Assembly: GCF_000716545.1 (NCBI RefSeq)
Contig: NZ_JNWZ01000047.1
Location: forward strand, 1-64,000
DNA: 64,000 nt
Direction of reading: 5' to 3'
Origin: Kitasatospora phosalacinea
GTDB lineage: Bacteria > Actinomycetota > Actinomycetes > Streptomycetales > Streptomycetaceae
The position numbers and the translations under genes were made by a program. The notes under the pieces were generated by a model. It was given only the letters and a program-made list of their open reading frames with translations, was not told the DNA's origin and ran no database searches. Shown piece by piece: positions 26,706-35,053 of this stretch. Each line of letters starts with the position of its first letter. Position 1 is the first letter of the stretch.

Positions 26706-28136
26706 ATGGATTCCTGGGCCACTTTCGGCGGCGACCTGCACCTCGACCTGGACGCCGGACGCTCCCGCGGCCTGGGCCTGCGCGCCGCCCTGGAGGACGC
26801 GCTGCGCACCGCCGTCCGCGACGGCCGCCTCGCCGCCGGGACGCGGCTGCCGTCCTCCCGGGCGCTCGCCGCCGACCTGGGCGTCGCCCGCAACACCGTC
26901 GCCGAGGCGTACACCCAGCTCGCCGCCGAGGGCTGGCTCGCCTCCCGGCAGGGCTCCGGCACGGTGGTCGCCGAGCGCGGACCGCAGCCCGCCCCCGCCG
27001 CGCCGCCGCCCGGCCTGCCGGTCCCCGAGGTGCCCGTGCACAACCTGCGCCCCGGCTCGCCGGACCTGAGCCGCTTCCCGCGCACCGCCTGGCTGGCCGC
27101 CGCCCGCCGGGCCCTGGCCACCGCCCCGCACGAGGCGTTCGACTACGGCGACCCGCGCGGCCGGATCGAACTGCGCCGCGCCCTGGCCGGCTACCTGGCC
27201 CGGGCCCGCGGCGTGCGCACCGACCCGGAGCGGCTGCTGATCTGCACCGGCTACCTGCAGGGCCTCGGCCTGCTCTGCGCCGCGCTGCGCGAACACGGCC
27301 TGCGCGCCGTCGCGGTGGAGCAGTACGGACTGTCGCCGCAGCACGCCGCGATCACCGCGCACGGCCTGGCGCTGCGCCCGCTGCCGCTGGACGAGGGCGG
27401 CGCGCTGACCGACCGGCTCGCCCGCACCGACGCCGGACTGGCCGTGCTCACCCCGGCCCACCAGTTCCCCACCGGCGTCCCGCTGCGGGCCTCCCGGCGG
27501 GCCGCCGCGGTCGACTGGGCCCGGCAGTCCGGCGGCTACCTGCTGGAGGACGACTACGACGGCGAGTTCCGCTACGACCGGCACGCGATCGGCGCCGTGC
27601 AGGCGCTCGACCCCGAGCGGGTGGTGTACGCGGGCACCACCTCCAAGTCGCTCGCCCCCGGCCTGCGGCTGGCCTGGCTGGCGCTGCCCGCCGCCCTGGT
27701 CGAACCGGTGGCCCGGCACAAGCGGCTGGCCGACAGGCAGAGCGGCGCCCTGGAACAGCTCACCCTGGCCGAACTGATCGACTCCGGCGACTACGACCGG
27801 CACGTCCGCCGCAGCCGGCACCTGCTGCGCCGCCGCCGCGACCGGCTGGTCGAGGTGCTCGCCGAACGCGCCCCGGCCGTCCGGGTCACCGGCCTCAACG
27901 CGGGCCTGCACGCCGTCCTGGAACTGCCCGCGGACGGCCCCGGCGAGGACGAACTGCTGCACCGGGCCGGGCGGGCCCGCCTCGCCCTGACCACCCTCGG
28001 CGGGCACCTGGCACCCGGCGCGGACCCCGGGCCCGGACGGCTCCCCGGGCTGGTGATCGGCTACGGCACGCCGCCCGAGCACGCCTTCGAGGCCGCGCTC
28101 GACGCGCTGTGCGACCTGCTCGCTCAGCCCTTGTGA
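26706..28136 (+). CDS. MocR/PdxR-family regulator (GntR HTH fused to aminotransferase fold)
   Basis: A 476-residue fusion. A GntR winged helix-turn-helix lies at about 20-90 (LEDALRTAVRDGRLAAGTRL, then SRALAADLGVARNTVAEAYT). After a Pro-rich linker comes a fold-type I aminotransferase domain in which the pyridoxal phosphate lysine sits in YAGTTSKSLAPGLRLAW and the cofactor Asp in LLEDDYDGEFRYD. The ATG at 26706 is almost directly preceded by GGGGA, so a leaderless or GTG-initiated (26685) form is possible. It probably controls the divergent AhpD-like gene, with PLP as effector; PdxR function is less likely as no pdxST genes are adjacent. Its 3' end overlaps a convergent small gene by 13 bases. 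Confidence 0.88.
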   Translation: MDSWATFGGDLHLDLDAGRSRGLGLRAALEDALRTAVRDGRLAAGTRLPSSRALAADLGVARNTVAEAYTQLAAEGWLASRQGSGTVVAERGPQPAPAAPPPGLPVPEVPVHNLRPGSPDLSRFPRTAWLAAARRALATAPHEAFDYGDPRGRIELRRALAGYLARARGVRTDPERLLICTGYLQGLGLLCAALREHGLRAVAVEQYGLSPQHAAITAHGLALRPLPLDEGGALTDRLARTDAGLAVLTPAHQFPTGVPLRASRRAAAVDWARQSGGYLLEDDYDGEFRYDRHAIGAVQALDPERVVYAGTTSKSLAPGLRLAWLALPAALVEPVARHKRLADRQSGALEQLTLAELIDSGDYDRHVRRSRHLLRRRRDRLVEVLAERAPAVRVTGLNAGLHAVLELPADGPGEDELLHRAGRARLALTTLGGHLAPGADPGPGRLPGLVIGYGTPPEHAFEAALDALCDLLAQPL

Positions 28137-28303
28137 CCGCCCACGTAGAACAGCAGGAACAGGAAGCCCACGAAGACGTGGCCCGAGACGATGTAGATCC
28201 ACACCCGGATCCACACCCGGTTCGAGGCGCGGTAGCCCGCGTCCATGGTCTCCGCGTACTTCGGGACGGGGGCGTGGGCGGCGGGCTTTCCGGTGTCGGT
28301 CAT
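28124..28303 (-). CDS. Small single-pass membrane protein (DUF6126-like), 59 residues
   Basis: The frame encodes MTDTGKPAAHAPVPKYAETM, a basic amphipathic part (RASNRVWIRVWIYIVSGHVF), then a hydrophobic segment (VGFLFLLFYVGGHKG) and stop. It resembles the small DUF6126-type proteins often encoded after an XRE-cupin regulator in Streptomyces, as here (28362-28967, 58 bases upstream, same strand). AGGAGTCAG-like purines precede the ATG. Function is unknown; a membrane partner or target of the regulator is plausible. Its 3' end lies antisense to the last 13 bases of the MocR gene. Confidence 0.8.
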   Translation of the reverse strand: MTDTGKPAAHAPVPKYAETMDAGYRASNRVWIRVWIYIVSGHVFVGFLFLLFYVGGHKG

Positions 28304-28361
28304 GGCGCTGACTCCTGACGTGGAGGGCGTGGAGGGCGGGACGGTCGGGGTGGCGGGGCGG

Positions 28362-28967
28362 CTACAGGCGCGGGGCGTCGCCCAGGCACAGGTCGCCGCC
28401 GGGGCTCTGCAGCAGCGTGTGGACGAAGATCAGGTCGAGGCCGGAGGCGGAGTCCGCGGCGATCACGTGCGGCGTCATCGAGTCGAAGTGCGCCGAGTCG
28501 CCCTCGTCCAGGAAGTGGACCCGGTCGCCGAGCACCAGCTTCATCCGGCCCCCGGTGACGTACAGCCACTCCTCGCCCGGGTGCACCCGCACCACCGCGT
28601 CCTGCGTGCCCGGCGGCACGTGCACCCGCAGCGCCTGCATCGCCCGGCCCGGGGCGCCGGCCCGCTGGTACCCCCAGCCGCCGGCCCGGCCCGGCTCGAC
28701 CCGCCCGCCCCGGATCACCGGGTCCGGTGCGCCGGGCTGCTCGCCGAGCAGCTCGGCCACGCTCGTCCCGTACGCCCGGGCCAGGCCCAGCAGCACCGGC
28801 AGCGAGGGCTGCCGGCGCCCGGTCTCCAGGCGGGACAAGTAGGCTGGCGAGAGGCCCACCCGGGCCGCCGCGACCTCCAGCGTCAACCGGCTGGAGACCC
28901 GCTGCTCCCGCAGCCGCGCGCCGAGGCCCGCGACTTCCTGGTCCTCGTCGAGGGGGCTGTCCGTCAT
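28362..28967 (-). CDS. XRE helix-turn-helix regulator with C-terminal cupin
   Basis: A 201-residue regulator: XRE domain at about 16-72 (LGARLREQRVSSRLTLEVAA, LSPAYLSRLETGRRQPSL) and a cupin ligand-binding domain at about 110-190. The cupin shows VHPGEEWLYVTGGRMKLVLG and LDEGDSAHFDSMTPHVIA with conserved Glu/His positions. Such regulators sense small metabolites. The promoter region carries three regularly spaced half-sites (28996-29022), suggesting autoregulation. The small membrane protein gene downstream is probably in the same operon; the pyruvate oxidase gene upstream is on the same strand but separated by 131 bases with those operators. Confidence 0.9.
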   Translation of the reverse strand: MTDSPLDEDQEVAGLGARLREQRVSSRLTLEVAAARVGLSPAYLSRLETGRRQPSLPVLLGLARAYGTSVAELLGEQPGAPDPVIRGGRVEPGRAGGWGYQRAGAPGRAMQALRVHVPPGTQDAVVRVHPGEEWLYVTGGRMKLVLGDRVHFLDEGDSAHFDSMTPHVIAADSASGLDLIFVHTLLQSPGGDLCLGDAPRL

Positions 28968-28995
28968 GGGACAAGTGGACACCCTCCCTGCCTCC

Positions 28996-29022
28996 GGGGC
29001 AACAAACTTGCCCCACAGGCAA
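28996..29022 (-). promoter_or_regulatory. Three-half-site operator before the XRE-cupin gene
   Basis: GGCAA (28998-29002), TTGCC (29008-29012) and GGCAA (29018-29022) follow one another with exactly five bases between, so half-sites recur every helical turn. The first pair extends to GGGGCAA/TTGCCCC. The array sits 29-55 bases before the regulator ATG, overlapping its promoter, as expected for autoregulation by the XRE-cupin protein. Confidence 0.7.
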
Positions 29023-29098
29023 ACCGGCTCCCCGTCGCCGGCCCCGGTCTCCCGCTCCCGGCCCTCCCGGCACCAGGGCCGACCGGCCCCGCCTCCCG

Positions 29099-30832
29099 TC
29101 AGGGGCGGGGGATGTTGCGGAGGTTGGAGCGGGCCAGGTCGAGCATCTTGCCGACGCCGCCGGTCAGGACGGTGCGGCCGGCGGCCAGGGCGAAGCCCTT
29201 GAGCTGGGCGGCGGTGATGTGCGGGGGGATGGAGAGGGCGTTGGGGTCGGTGACCACGTCGATCAGGGCGGGGCCGGGGCGCTCCAGGGCGTCGGCCAGC
29301 ACCTCGCGGACCTTCGCCGGGTCGGTGACCCGCTTGGCGGCGATGCCGCAGGCCCGGGCGATCGCCGCGTAGTCCACGTCGCCGTTGTCGATCTCGGCCT
29401 CGGGGTAGCCGGAGACCAGCATCTCCAGCTTGATCATGCCGAGCGCCCCGTTGTTGAACACCAACGTCTTCACCGGCAGCCGGTACTTCGCCACGGTGAG
29501 CAGTTCGCCGAGCAGCATGCCGATCCCGCCGTCCCCCGACATCGACACCACCTGCCGTCCGGGGAAAGCGAGTTGGGCGCCGATCGCGTGCGGCAGCGCG
29601 TTGGCCATCGAGCCGTGCAGGAAGGAGCCGATCACCCGGCGGCGCCCGTTGGGGGTGAGGTAGCGGGCGGCCCAGACGTTGCACATGCCGGTGTCGACGG
29701 TGAACACCGCGTCCTCGGCGGCGACTTCGTCGAGGACCGAGGCGACGTACTCGGGGTGGATCGGCCGGTGCTTGTCGATGTCCTTGGTGTAGGCGCCCAC
29801 CACGGTCTCCAGCGCCTTGCAGTGCCGCTCCAGCATGGCGTCCAGGAAGCGGCGGTCGCCCTTGCGCTCCAGCAGCGGCAGCACGGCCCGCAGGGTGGCG
29901 GCGACGTCGCCGTGCACGGCGAGCTCCAGCGGGGTGCGCCGGCCGAGCCGGGTCGCGTCGTGGTCGACCTGGACGGTGCGGGCCTGCGGCAGGAAGGAGT
30001 CGTAGGGGAAGTCGGTGCCCAACAGCAGCACCAACTCGGCTTCGTGCAGGGCCTCGTGGCAGGCGCCGTAGCCGAGCAGGCCGCTCATCCCGACGTCGTA
30101 CGGGTTGTCGTACTGCACCCATTCCTTGCCGCGCAGCGAGTGCCCGACGGGGGCGTTCAGCGTCTCGGCGAGGTGCATCAGCTCCTCGTGCGCGCCCCGG
30201 GCGCCCGCGCCGGCGAAGACCGTCACGGTGCCGGCCGAGTTGAGCGCCTCGGCGAGGGCCTGCACCTGGGACCAGGGCGGGGCGGCCACCGCCTGCTCGG
30301 TGAGGAAGGAGCTGCGGCCGGCGGGGGAGGGGGCGGTGAGCGCGGCGACGTCGCCGGGGAAGACCAGCACCGAGACGCCGGGGGAGCCCAGCGCGTGCTG
30401 GATGCCGACCCGCAGCAGCCGGGGCAGCTGGGCCGGGTTGGAGAGCATCTCGCACCAGGAGCTGCAGTCGGTGAACACCCGCTCGGGGTGGGTCTCCTGG
30501 AAGAATCCGGTGCCGATCTGCCCGGACGGGATGTGCGAGGCCAGGGCCAGCACGGGCACGCCGCTGCGCTGGGCGTCGTACAGGCCCTGGATCAGGTGGG
30601 TGTTGCCGGGGCCGCAGCTGCCCGCGCAGACCGCGAGCCGACCGGTCAGTTCGGCCTCGGCGGCGGCCGCGAACGCCCCGGCCTCCTCGTTCCTGACGTG
30701 CACCCAGGAGATGCCCTCGGCGCGGCGGATCGCGTCGACGACCGGGTTGAGGCTGTCGCCGACCACCCCGTAGACGCGTTCGACCCCGGCCTGCCGGAGC
30801 ACCTCCACCATCTGGTCGGCCACGCTGCCCAC
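29099..30832 (-). CDS. Pyruvate oxidase/dehydrogenase (quinone)-like thiamine diphosphate enzyme
   Basis: A 577-residue ThDP enzyme with three domains. The Pyr domain includes VYGVVGDSLNPVVDAIRRAE with the catalytic Glu in VRNEEAGAFAAAAEAELTG. A central FAD-type domain and a PP domain follow; the PP domain shows the ThDP motif VSMSGDGGIGMLLGELLTVA and then LVFNNGALGMIKLEMLVSGY. The order and the NALGMIK-like block match PoxB and related pyruvate oxidases, which decarboxylate pyruvate to acetate and pass electrons to quinone at the membrane. GTG 30832 has GAGGTG before it. No other metabolic gene is co-directional, so its substrate is inferred from family only; acetolactate synthase is less likely. 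Confidence 0.88.
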   Translation of the reverse strand: MGSVADQMVEVLRQAGVERVYGVVGDSLNPVVDAIRRAEGISWVHVRNEEAGAFAAAAEAELTGRLAVCAGSCGPGNTHLIQGLYDAQRSGVPVLALASHIPSGQIGTGFFQETHPERVFTDCSSWCEMLSNPAQLPRLLRVGIQHALGSPGVSVLVFPGDVAALTAPSPAGRSSFLTEQAVAAPPWSQVQALAEALNSAGTVTVFAGAGARGAHEELMHLAETLNAPVGHSLRGKEWVQYDNPYDVGMSGLLGYGACHEALHEAELVLLLGTDFPYDSFLPQARTVQVDHDATRLGRRTPLELAVHGDVAATLRAVLPLLERKGDRRFLDAMLERHCKALETVVGAYTKDIDKHRPIHPEYVASVLDEVAAEDAVFTVDTGMCNVWAARYLTPNGRRRVIGSFLHGSMANALPHAIGAQLAFPGRQVVSMSGDGGIGMLLGELLTVAKYRLPVKTLVFNNGALGMIKLEMLVSGYPEAEIDNGDVDYAAIARACGIAAKRVTDPAKVREVLADALERPGPALIDVVTDPNALSIPPHITAAQLKGFALAAGRTVLTGGVGKMLDLARSNLRNIPRP

Positions 30833-30907
30833 GGGATCACCTCACGCCAGGAACCACGGAAGAAACGGACATCCGCACCATAACGGCTCGGGTGTCCGGG
30901 GGCGCGG

Positions 30908-31165
30908 CTACCGCCCGTCGACGGTCGCGCCGAGGGCCTCGCAGGCGCCGGTGGCGGAGTCGGTGAGCGGGCCGACCACCGGGTACCGGTCCAGGTCGCG
31001 GTGGCACAGCTCGGCGGTGGACGGCAGGGCGCCGTGGTAGCCGGTGTCCAGGCCCTGGGCCTGGCCGAGGCCGCCGGCCTGGGCGATCGGGGCGGCCTGG
31101 GCGGGCGCCTGGGCGAGGGCGATGCCGGCCAGGGACAGGGCGGCGAGGGCGGTGAGCTTCTTCAT
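30908..31165 (-). CDS. Small secreted protein, 85 residues
   Basis: MKKLTALAALSLAGIALAQA and the following PAQA form a signal peptide with cleavage near residue 25. The mature part is about 60 residues, Gly/Ala-rich at first (QAGGLGQAQGL). It holds two cysteines spaced about 21 residues apart that could form a disulphide (AELCHRDLDRY and TGACEALGATV). It lacks the chaplin GN-rich motifs. A second small secreted protein with a similar MKK signal is at 39088-39282. Function unknown. GCACCTGCC upstream gives only a weak ribosome site. Confidence 0.75.
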   Translation of the reverse strand: MKKLTALAALSLAGIALAQAPAQAAPIAQAGGLGQAQGLDTGYHGALPSTAELCHRDLDRYPVVGPLTDSATGACEALGATVDGR

Positions 31166-31236
31166 GGCAGGTGCAACGAGGACCGTCCCCGCCCGGTCAC
31201 GTGGATTGACCCGGCGGGGTCGGTCCGAGCGGCCCG

Positions 31237-32463
31237 TCAGGACAGCCGCACCCGCAGGCTGCTGACGCTGTTGCTGAGGAAGGAGGCGATCGGCCGCGGC
31301 GGCACGTCGTCGGCGCGCCGCAGGCCGGGGAAGCGGGTGAACAGTTCGCGCAGCGCCGTCTCCGCCTCCAGCCGGGCCAGGACCGAGCCGATGCAGAAGT
31401 GCGGCCCGTGCCCGAGCGAGAGGTGCCGGATCGGGGAGCGGGTCAGGTCGAAGCGGTCCGCGTCCTCCCAGTGGCCGGGGTCGCGCCCGGCGGCCGCGTA
31501 CGAGGCGAGGATGCCGTCGCCGGCGGGGATCACCACCTCGCCCAGGTCGATGTCCTCCAGCGCGTACCGCATCGGGAAGTGGCCGACGGGGGAGTCGCGG
31601 CGCAGGGTCTCCTCGACCACCGCGGACCACGGGACCTCGCCGCCGAGCACCAGCGCCAGCTGGTCGGGGTGGGCGAGCAGGCCGAGCACCGCGTTGCAGA
31701 CCAGGTTGAGGGTGGTCTCGTGGCCGGCCACCACGAGCTGCAGCAGGATGCCGATCAGCTCCTCCTCGCTGAGCCGGTCCTGCTCCTCGCGGGCGGCGAT
31801 CAGCGCGCTGGTCAGGTCGTCGGCGGGCGCGGCCCGCTTCTCGGCGACCAGGGCGGCCAGCAGCCCGGCCATGTCGCGGGCGGCGGCGGCGCTCGCCCCG
31901 GGCACGGCGGAGGAGCTGACCAGGACGTCGGACAGTTCGTGCAGCCGGTCCTGCTGTTCCGCCCGCAGGCCCAGCAGTTCGCCGATGACGTCCATCGGCA
32001 GCGGGTAGGCGAACCGGGACCGCAGGTCGACCGACCCGTCCGGTCCGACGGCCCCGGCGAGGTCGTCCAGCAGGCCGAGGACCCGCTGCCGGACGGCGGG
32101 GGCCAGCTCGTTGACCCGGCGCGGGGTGAGGGCCTGGGTGACCAGGCCGCGCAGTCGGCGGTGGCGGGCGCCGTCGGAGGTGGTCAGGCCGGGGACGGTG
32201 ACGAAGGTCATCAGCGGCCAGCCCTCGGGGAGCCGCCCCTCCCGGTACAGCGTCCAGTGCTCGGGGCCCTTGGCCACCCGCGGATCGGCGAGCAGTTGCT
32301 GCAGGGTGGCGTGGTGGCTCACCGACCAGACCACCACCCCACCAGGGAGCTCAACCTGCGTCGCAGGTCCGCGAGCGCGGAGCCGCCGGTTCTCGGCGAG
32401 CTGGTCGGCTCCGGCGGGGTCGAGTCGGTAGGGGCAGACCCGGGCTGCGGCTGCGGCGTCCAT
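31237..32463 (-). CDS. Cytochrome P450 of CYP154 type, conservon-linked
   Basis: A 408-residue soluble P450. The I-helix oxygen motif is AGHETT (246-251), the K-helix ExxR is ETLR (285-288), and the heme loop LGHGPHFCIGSVLARLE puts the ligand Cys at 357. All catalytic features are intact, in contrast to the upstream partner P450. Its start lies 145 bases inside the 3' end of that gene, in another frame, so the two are surely co-transcribed. In Streptomyces coelicolor a CYP157/CYP154 tandem follows a conservon in the same way; CYP154 members hydroxylate steroids, flavonoids or macrolides, but the natural substrate is unknown. Confidence 0.9.
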   Translation of the reverse strand: MDAAAAARVCPYRLDPAGADQLAENRRLRARGPATQVELPGGVVVWSVSHHATLQQLLADPRVAKGPEHWTLYREGRLPEGWPLMTFVTVPGLTTSDGARHRRLRGLVTQALTPRRVNELAPAVRQRVLGLLDDLAGAVGPDGSVDLRSRFAYPLPMDVIGELLGLRAEQQDRLHELSDVLVSSSAVPGASAAAARDMAGLLAALVAEKRAAPADDLTSALIAAREEQDRLSEEELIGILLQLVVAGHETTLNLVCNAVLGLLAHPDQLALVLGGEVPWSAVVEETLRRDSPVGHFPMRYALEDIDLGEVVIPAGDGILASYAAAGRDPGHWEDADRFDLTRSPIRHLSLGHGPHFCIGSVLARLEAETALRELFTRFPGLRRADDVPPRPIASFLSNSVSSLRVRLS

Positions 32464-33731
32464 GCGGTCCTCTCGGGCGGGGCGGGGCGGGGCGGGGTGA
32501 AGGAGCTGTACAGCACCGGCAGGCTGACCAGGGCACGCGACCACGGGGACGGCCGCCAGGTCAACTCGTGCGAGGGCACGGCGAGCTGGAGGTCCGGCAG
32601 GCAGTGCAGCAGGGTCTCGATCGAGGTCTCGACGATCAGCCGGGCCGGGTCCTTCGCCGGGCAGACGTGCCGGCCGGCGCCCCAGGCGAGGTGCGCCCGG
32701 TTGCCGCTGAGGCCCTCCGCGCGGTGCACCGCGGGGTCGTCGTTGGCGCCGGCCAGGCCGAGCACCAGCATGTCGCCGGCGCTGATGTACTGGCCGCCCA
32801 GCACGGTGTCCGAAGTGGCCCACCGGCCGGGGAAGTTCTGCACCGGCGGGTCGCGCCACAGCACCTCGTCGAGGGCGTCCGCGACGGTCGACCGGCCGCC
32901 GGTCAGGTTGGTGCGGAAGCGGCGGTCGGTGAGCAGCAGGCGCACCGTGTTGCCGATCCAGTTGATGGTCGACTCGTTGCCCGCGACCAGCAGCACCATC
33001 AGGTTGTGGACGACCTCCTCGTCGCTCAGCCCGGCGGGGTGGGCCAGCAGCCAGGACGCCAGGTCCTCGCCGGGCCGGGCGCGTCGCCGGCCGACCAGGG
33101 CCGTGAGCATGCCGCCGAAGGCGGCGGCGGAGCGCTGCGCCTCCTCGCCGTTGTCCACCATGCCGGTGATCATCCCCAGCAGTCGCGGACCGTCCTCCTC
33201 GGGCAGGTCCAGCAGCTGGGTGAAGACCAGCAGCGGCAGCCGCCGGGTGAACTGGGCGACCAGGTCGGCGGTGCCGTCCGGCCCCCAGCTCTCGATCAGC
33301 GCCGTCGCCGCGGCCTCGGTGGTCTCCCGCAGCCACCGGTGGTCGACCCGGCCCAGGGCGTCGCCGACCGCGGTGCTCAGCCGGTGGTGCTCGGCGCCGT
33401 CCATGCTCTGCAGGGTGGGCCGCCACATGGTCATCGGCACCAGGGGCGAGTCGGCCCGCAGCCGCCCCTCCCGGGGCACCCGCCAGTGCCGCGAGTCCTT
33501 GGAGAACAGCTGCTCGTTGCGGGTGAGGTCGAGCATCTCCTGGTAGCCGATGACCAGCCAGCCCTCCACCCCGGGCTCCAGCTCGATCGGCGCGACCGGG
33601 CCGTGCTCGGCGCGCAGCCGGGCGTACAGGCCGTGCGGGTCGTCGGAGACCGCCGTGCCGTACAGCGGGGCGGCGTCCGGACGTCCGGCGTACGGGCAGC
33701 CGCCGGCCGCCAGGTGTTCGGGAACAGTCAT
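32319..33731 (-). CDS. Cytochrome P450 of CYP157 type lacking the ExxR motif (conservon cvnE)
   Basis: A 470-residue P450. The heme loop LAWGAGRHVCPAKDPARLI (Cys357) and I-helix AGNEST (250-255) are present. The otherwise nearly invariant K-helix ExxR is replaced by EVLW (289-292), a known oddity of the CYP157 family. The C-terminus carries a Pro/Thr/Ser-rich tail of about 50 residues whose codons overlap the next P450 by 145 bases. The ATG overlaps the cvnD stop in ATGA. Without ExxR the fold may be stabilised differently, or the protein may work as a non-classical or regulatory heme protein in the conservon. Confidence 0.9.
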   Translation of the reverse strand: MTVPEHLAAGGCPYAGRPDAAPLYGTAVSDDPHGLYARLRAEHGPVAPIELEPGVEGWLVIGYQEMLDLTRNEQLFSKDSRHWRVPREGRLRADSPLVPMTMWRPTLQSMDGAEHHRLSTAVGDALGRVDHRWLRETTEAAATALIESWGPDGTADLVAQFTRRLPLLVFTQLLDLPEEDGPRLLGMITGMVDNGEEAQRSAAAFGGMLTALVGRRRARPGEDLASWLLAHPAGLSDEEVVHNLMVLLVAGNESTINWIGNTVRLLLTDRRFRTNLTGGRSTVADALDEVLWRDPPVQNFPGRWATSDTVLGGQYISAGDMLVLGLAGANDDPAVHRAEGLSGNRAHLAWGAGRHVCPAKDPARLIVETSIETLLHCLPDLQLAVPSHELTWRPSPWSRALVSLPVLYSSFTPPRPAPPERTAWTPQPQPGSAPTDSTPPEPTSSPRTGGSALADLRRRLSSLVGWWSGR

Positions 33732-34324
33732 GACAGCTCCAGGGCGCCGGCCCGCAGGTGGTCGACGAAATCGATCAGCAGTCGGTGGGCGGCGTCCTGG
33801 TCGCGGACGTCGCAGGTGAGGATCGGCACCCCGGGCAGCAGGTCGAGCGCGGCCCGCAGCTCCTCCTCGGGGTGGGTCGGGGTGTCGGGGAAGAGGTTGA
33901 CCGCCACGGCGAACGGGATGCGCTGCTCCTCCAGCAGCCCGAGCACGTCGAAGGACTCCTCGATCCGGCGGGAGTCGACCAGCGCGATGGCGCCCAGCGC
34001 CCCGCGCGACAGGTCCTCCCACAGCGGCCAGAAGCGCTGCTGCCCGGGCGTGCCGAACAGGTACAGCGCCAGCCGGCTGCTGAGCGTGATCCGGCCGAAG
34101 TCCAGGGCGACCGTGGTGGTCGACTTGTGCGGACGGCCGGTCAGGTCGTCCACGCCCGCGCCGGCCGAGGTCATGGTCTCCTCGGTGCGCAGCGGGGAGA
34201 TCTCGCTCAGCGCGCCGACCAGGGTCGTCTTGCCGACCCCGAACGGCCCGGTGACCAGGATCTTCACCGCGCCCTGCACGCTCGGCGGCAGGTACGCGGG
34301 CTCAACGGAGCTGGCGGAGGCCAA
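33728..34324 (-). CDS. cvnD: Conservon GTPase-like protein CvnD
   Basis: A 198-residue small G-protein-like ATP/GTP-binding protein of the MglA/Ras-like group. P-loop GPFGVGKT, switch region TSAGAGVDDLTGRPHKSTTT, Walker B-like LYLFGTPGQQRFW and AVNLFPDTPTHP as base-recognition region. The TTG at 34324 is used because GAGGAGG lies six bases before it; it starts inside the cvnC gene (overlap 23 bases). In conservons CvnD interacts with CvnA-C at the membrane in a eukaryote-like G-protein complex. Confidence 0.92.
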   Translation of the reverse strand: MASASSVEPAYLPPSVQGAVKILVTGPFGVGKTTLVGALSEISPLRTEETMTSAGAGVDDLTGRPHKSTTTVALDFGRITLSSRLALYLFGTPGQQRFWPLWEDLSRGALGAIALVDSRRIEESFDVLGLLEEQRIPFAVAVNLFPDTPTHPEEELRAALDLLPGVPILTCDVRDQDAAHRLLIDFVDHLRAGALELS

Positions 34325-34646
34325 CCAGCACCTCCTCGATCAGGGCGAGCGGGGCCCGCTCGGCCGGCCGGACGGGAGGCAGCACCTGGACGGCGCCCAG
34401 CTCCCACAGGTCACCCACCAGCACCTTCAGCACGCTGATCGGCAGGCCGAGGTGGGCGGCCACCTCGGCGACCGACAGCAGCTCCCGGCAGAGCTCCAGG
34501 ACCGCCAGCTGTTCCCGGTTGACCACCGTCGGGTCGACCGCCACCCCGGGCACGGTCCGCACCAGGCTCTCGAACTCCGGCACGTTCCGGGGGGCCCGGC
34601 TGCGCCCGCCGGTGATGACGTACGGGCGTACCGGTCCGCGGCTCAC
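34302..34646 (-). CDS. cvnC: Conservon DUF742 protein CvnC
   Basis: A 114-residue DUF742 protein: RPYVITGGRSRAP, then VVNREQLAVLELCRELLSVA, EVAAHLGLPISVLKVLVGDL and a closing VLPPVRPAERAPLALIEEVL. The middle is a winged helix-turn-helix-like fold. GTG 34646 overlaps the cvnB stop by four bases, and its 3' end overlaps cvnD. It is a standard conservon member thought to bridge the sensor kinase-like protein and the GTPase. Confidence 0.92.
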   Translation of the reverse strand: MSRGPVRPYVITGGRSRAPRNVPEFESLVRTVPGVAVDPTVVNREQLAVLELCRELLSVAEVAAHLGLPISVLKVLVGDLWELGAVQVLPPVRPAERAPLALIEEVLVGLRQLR

Positions 34647-35053
34647 CGCACGTCCCCGGCGGCCGCGCCCTCCTGCCGGGGGGCGGCGGTCAGGTGCTCG
34701 CCGATCCGCCCGACCAGCATCTGCATCTGGTACGCCACCAGACCCGCGTCGACCGACTCCCCGGCCACCACGGCCAGGTGCGCCCCGGCGCCGGCGGCGA
34801 CCACGAACAGGTAGCCGCCGCCGTACTCGATGACGATCTGCCGGGTGCTGCCGTCGCCGAAACCGGCGGCCACGCCCCGGGACAGCGACTGCAGCCCGGA
34901 GCAGGCGGCGGCCAGCCGCTCGGCGTCGTCCCGTTCGATCCGCGGGCTGCGGCCGATCTCCAGACCGTCGTTGGACACCACGAGGGCGTGCCGGACTTCC
35001 GGTACGGAGACGATGTCGGTCAGCAGCCAGCCGAGATCAGGGTTGGTCGTCAT
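34643..35053 (-). CDS. cvnB: Conservon roadblock/LC7 protein CvnB
   Basis: A 136-residue roadblock/LC7 protein: LGWLLTDIVSVPEVRHALVV, SNDGLEIGRSPRIERDDAER, LAAACSGLQSLSRGVAAGFG. This MglB-like fold is expected to act on the GTPase CvnD as GAP or scaffold. Its ATG lies 17 bases inside the 3' end of cvnA, and it overlaps cvnC, consistent with coupled translation of the operon. Confidence 0.92.
   Translation of the reverse strand: MTTNPDLGWLLTDIVSVPEVRHALVVSNDGLEIGRSPRIERDDAERLAAACSGLQSLSRGVAAGFGDGSTRQIVIEYGGGYLFVVAAGAGAHLAVVAGESVDAGLVAYQMQMLVGRIGEHLTAAPRQEGAAAGDVR

Noticed and set aside
29099..30832. Acetolactate synthase instead of pyruvate oxidase
   Set aside because: No small-subunit gene or branched-chain amino acid genes are adjacent, and the PP-domain sequence follows the pyruvate oxidase pattern.
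30908..31165. Chaplin or rodlin gene
   Set aside because: The small secreted protein lacks the chaplin GN-rich repeat and its cysteine spacing does not match that domain.
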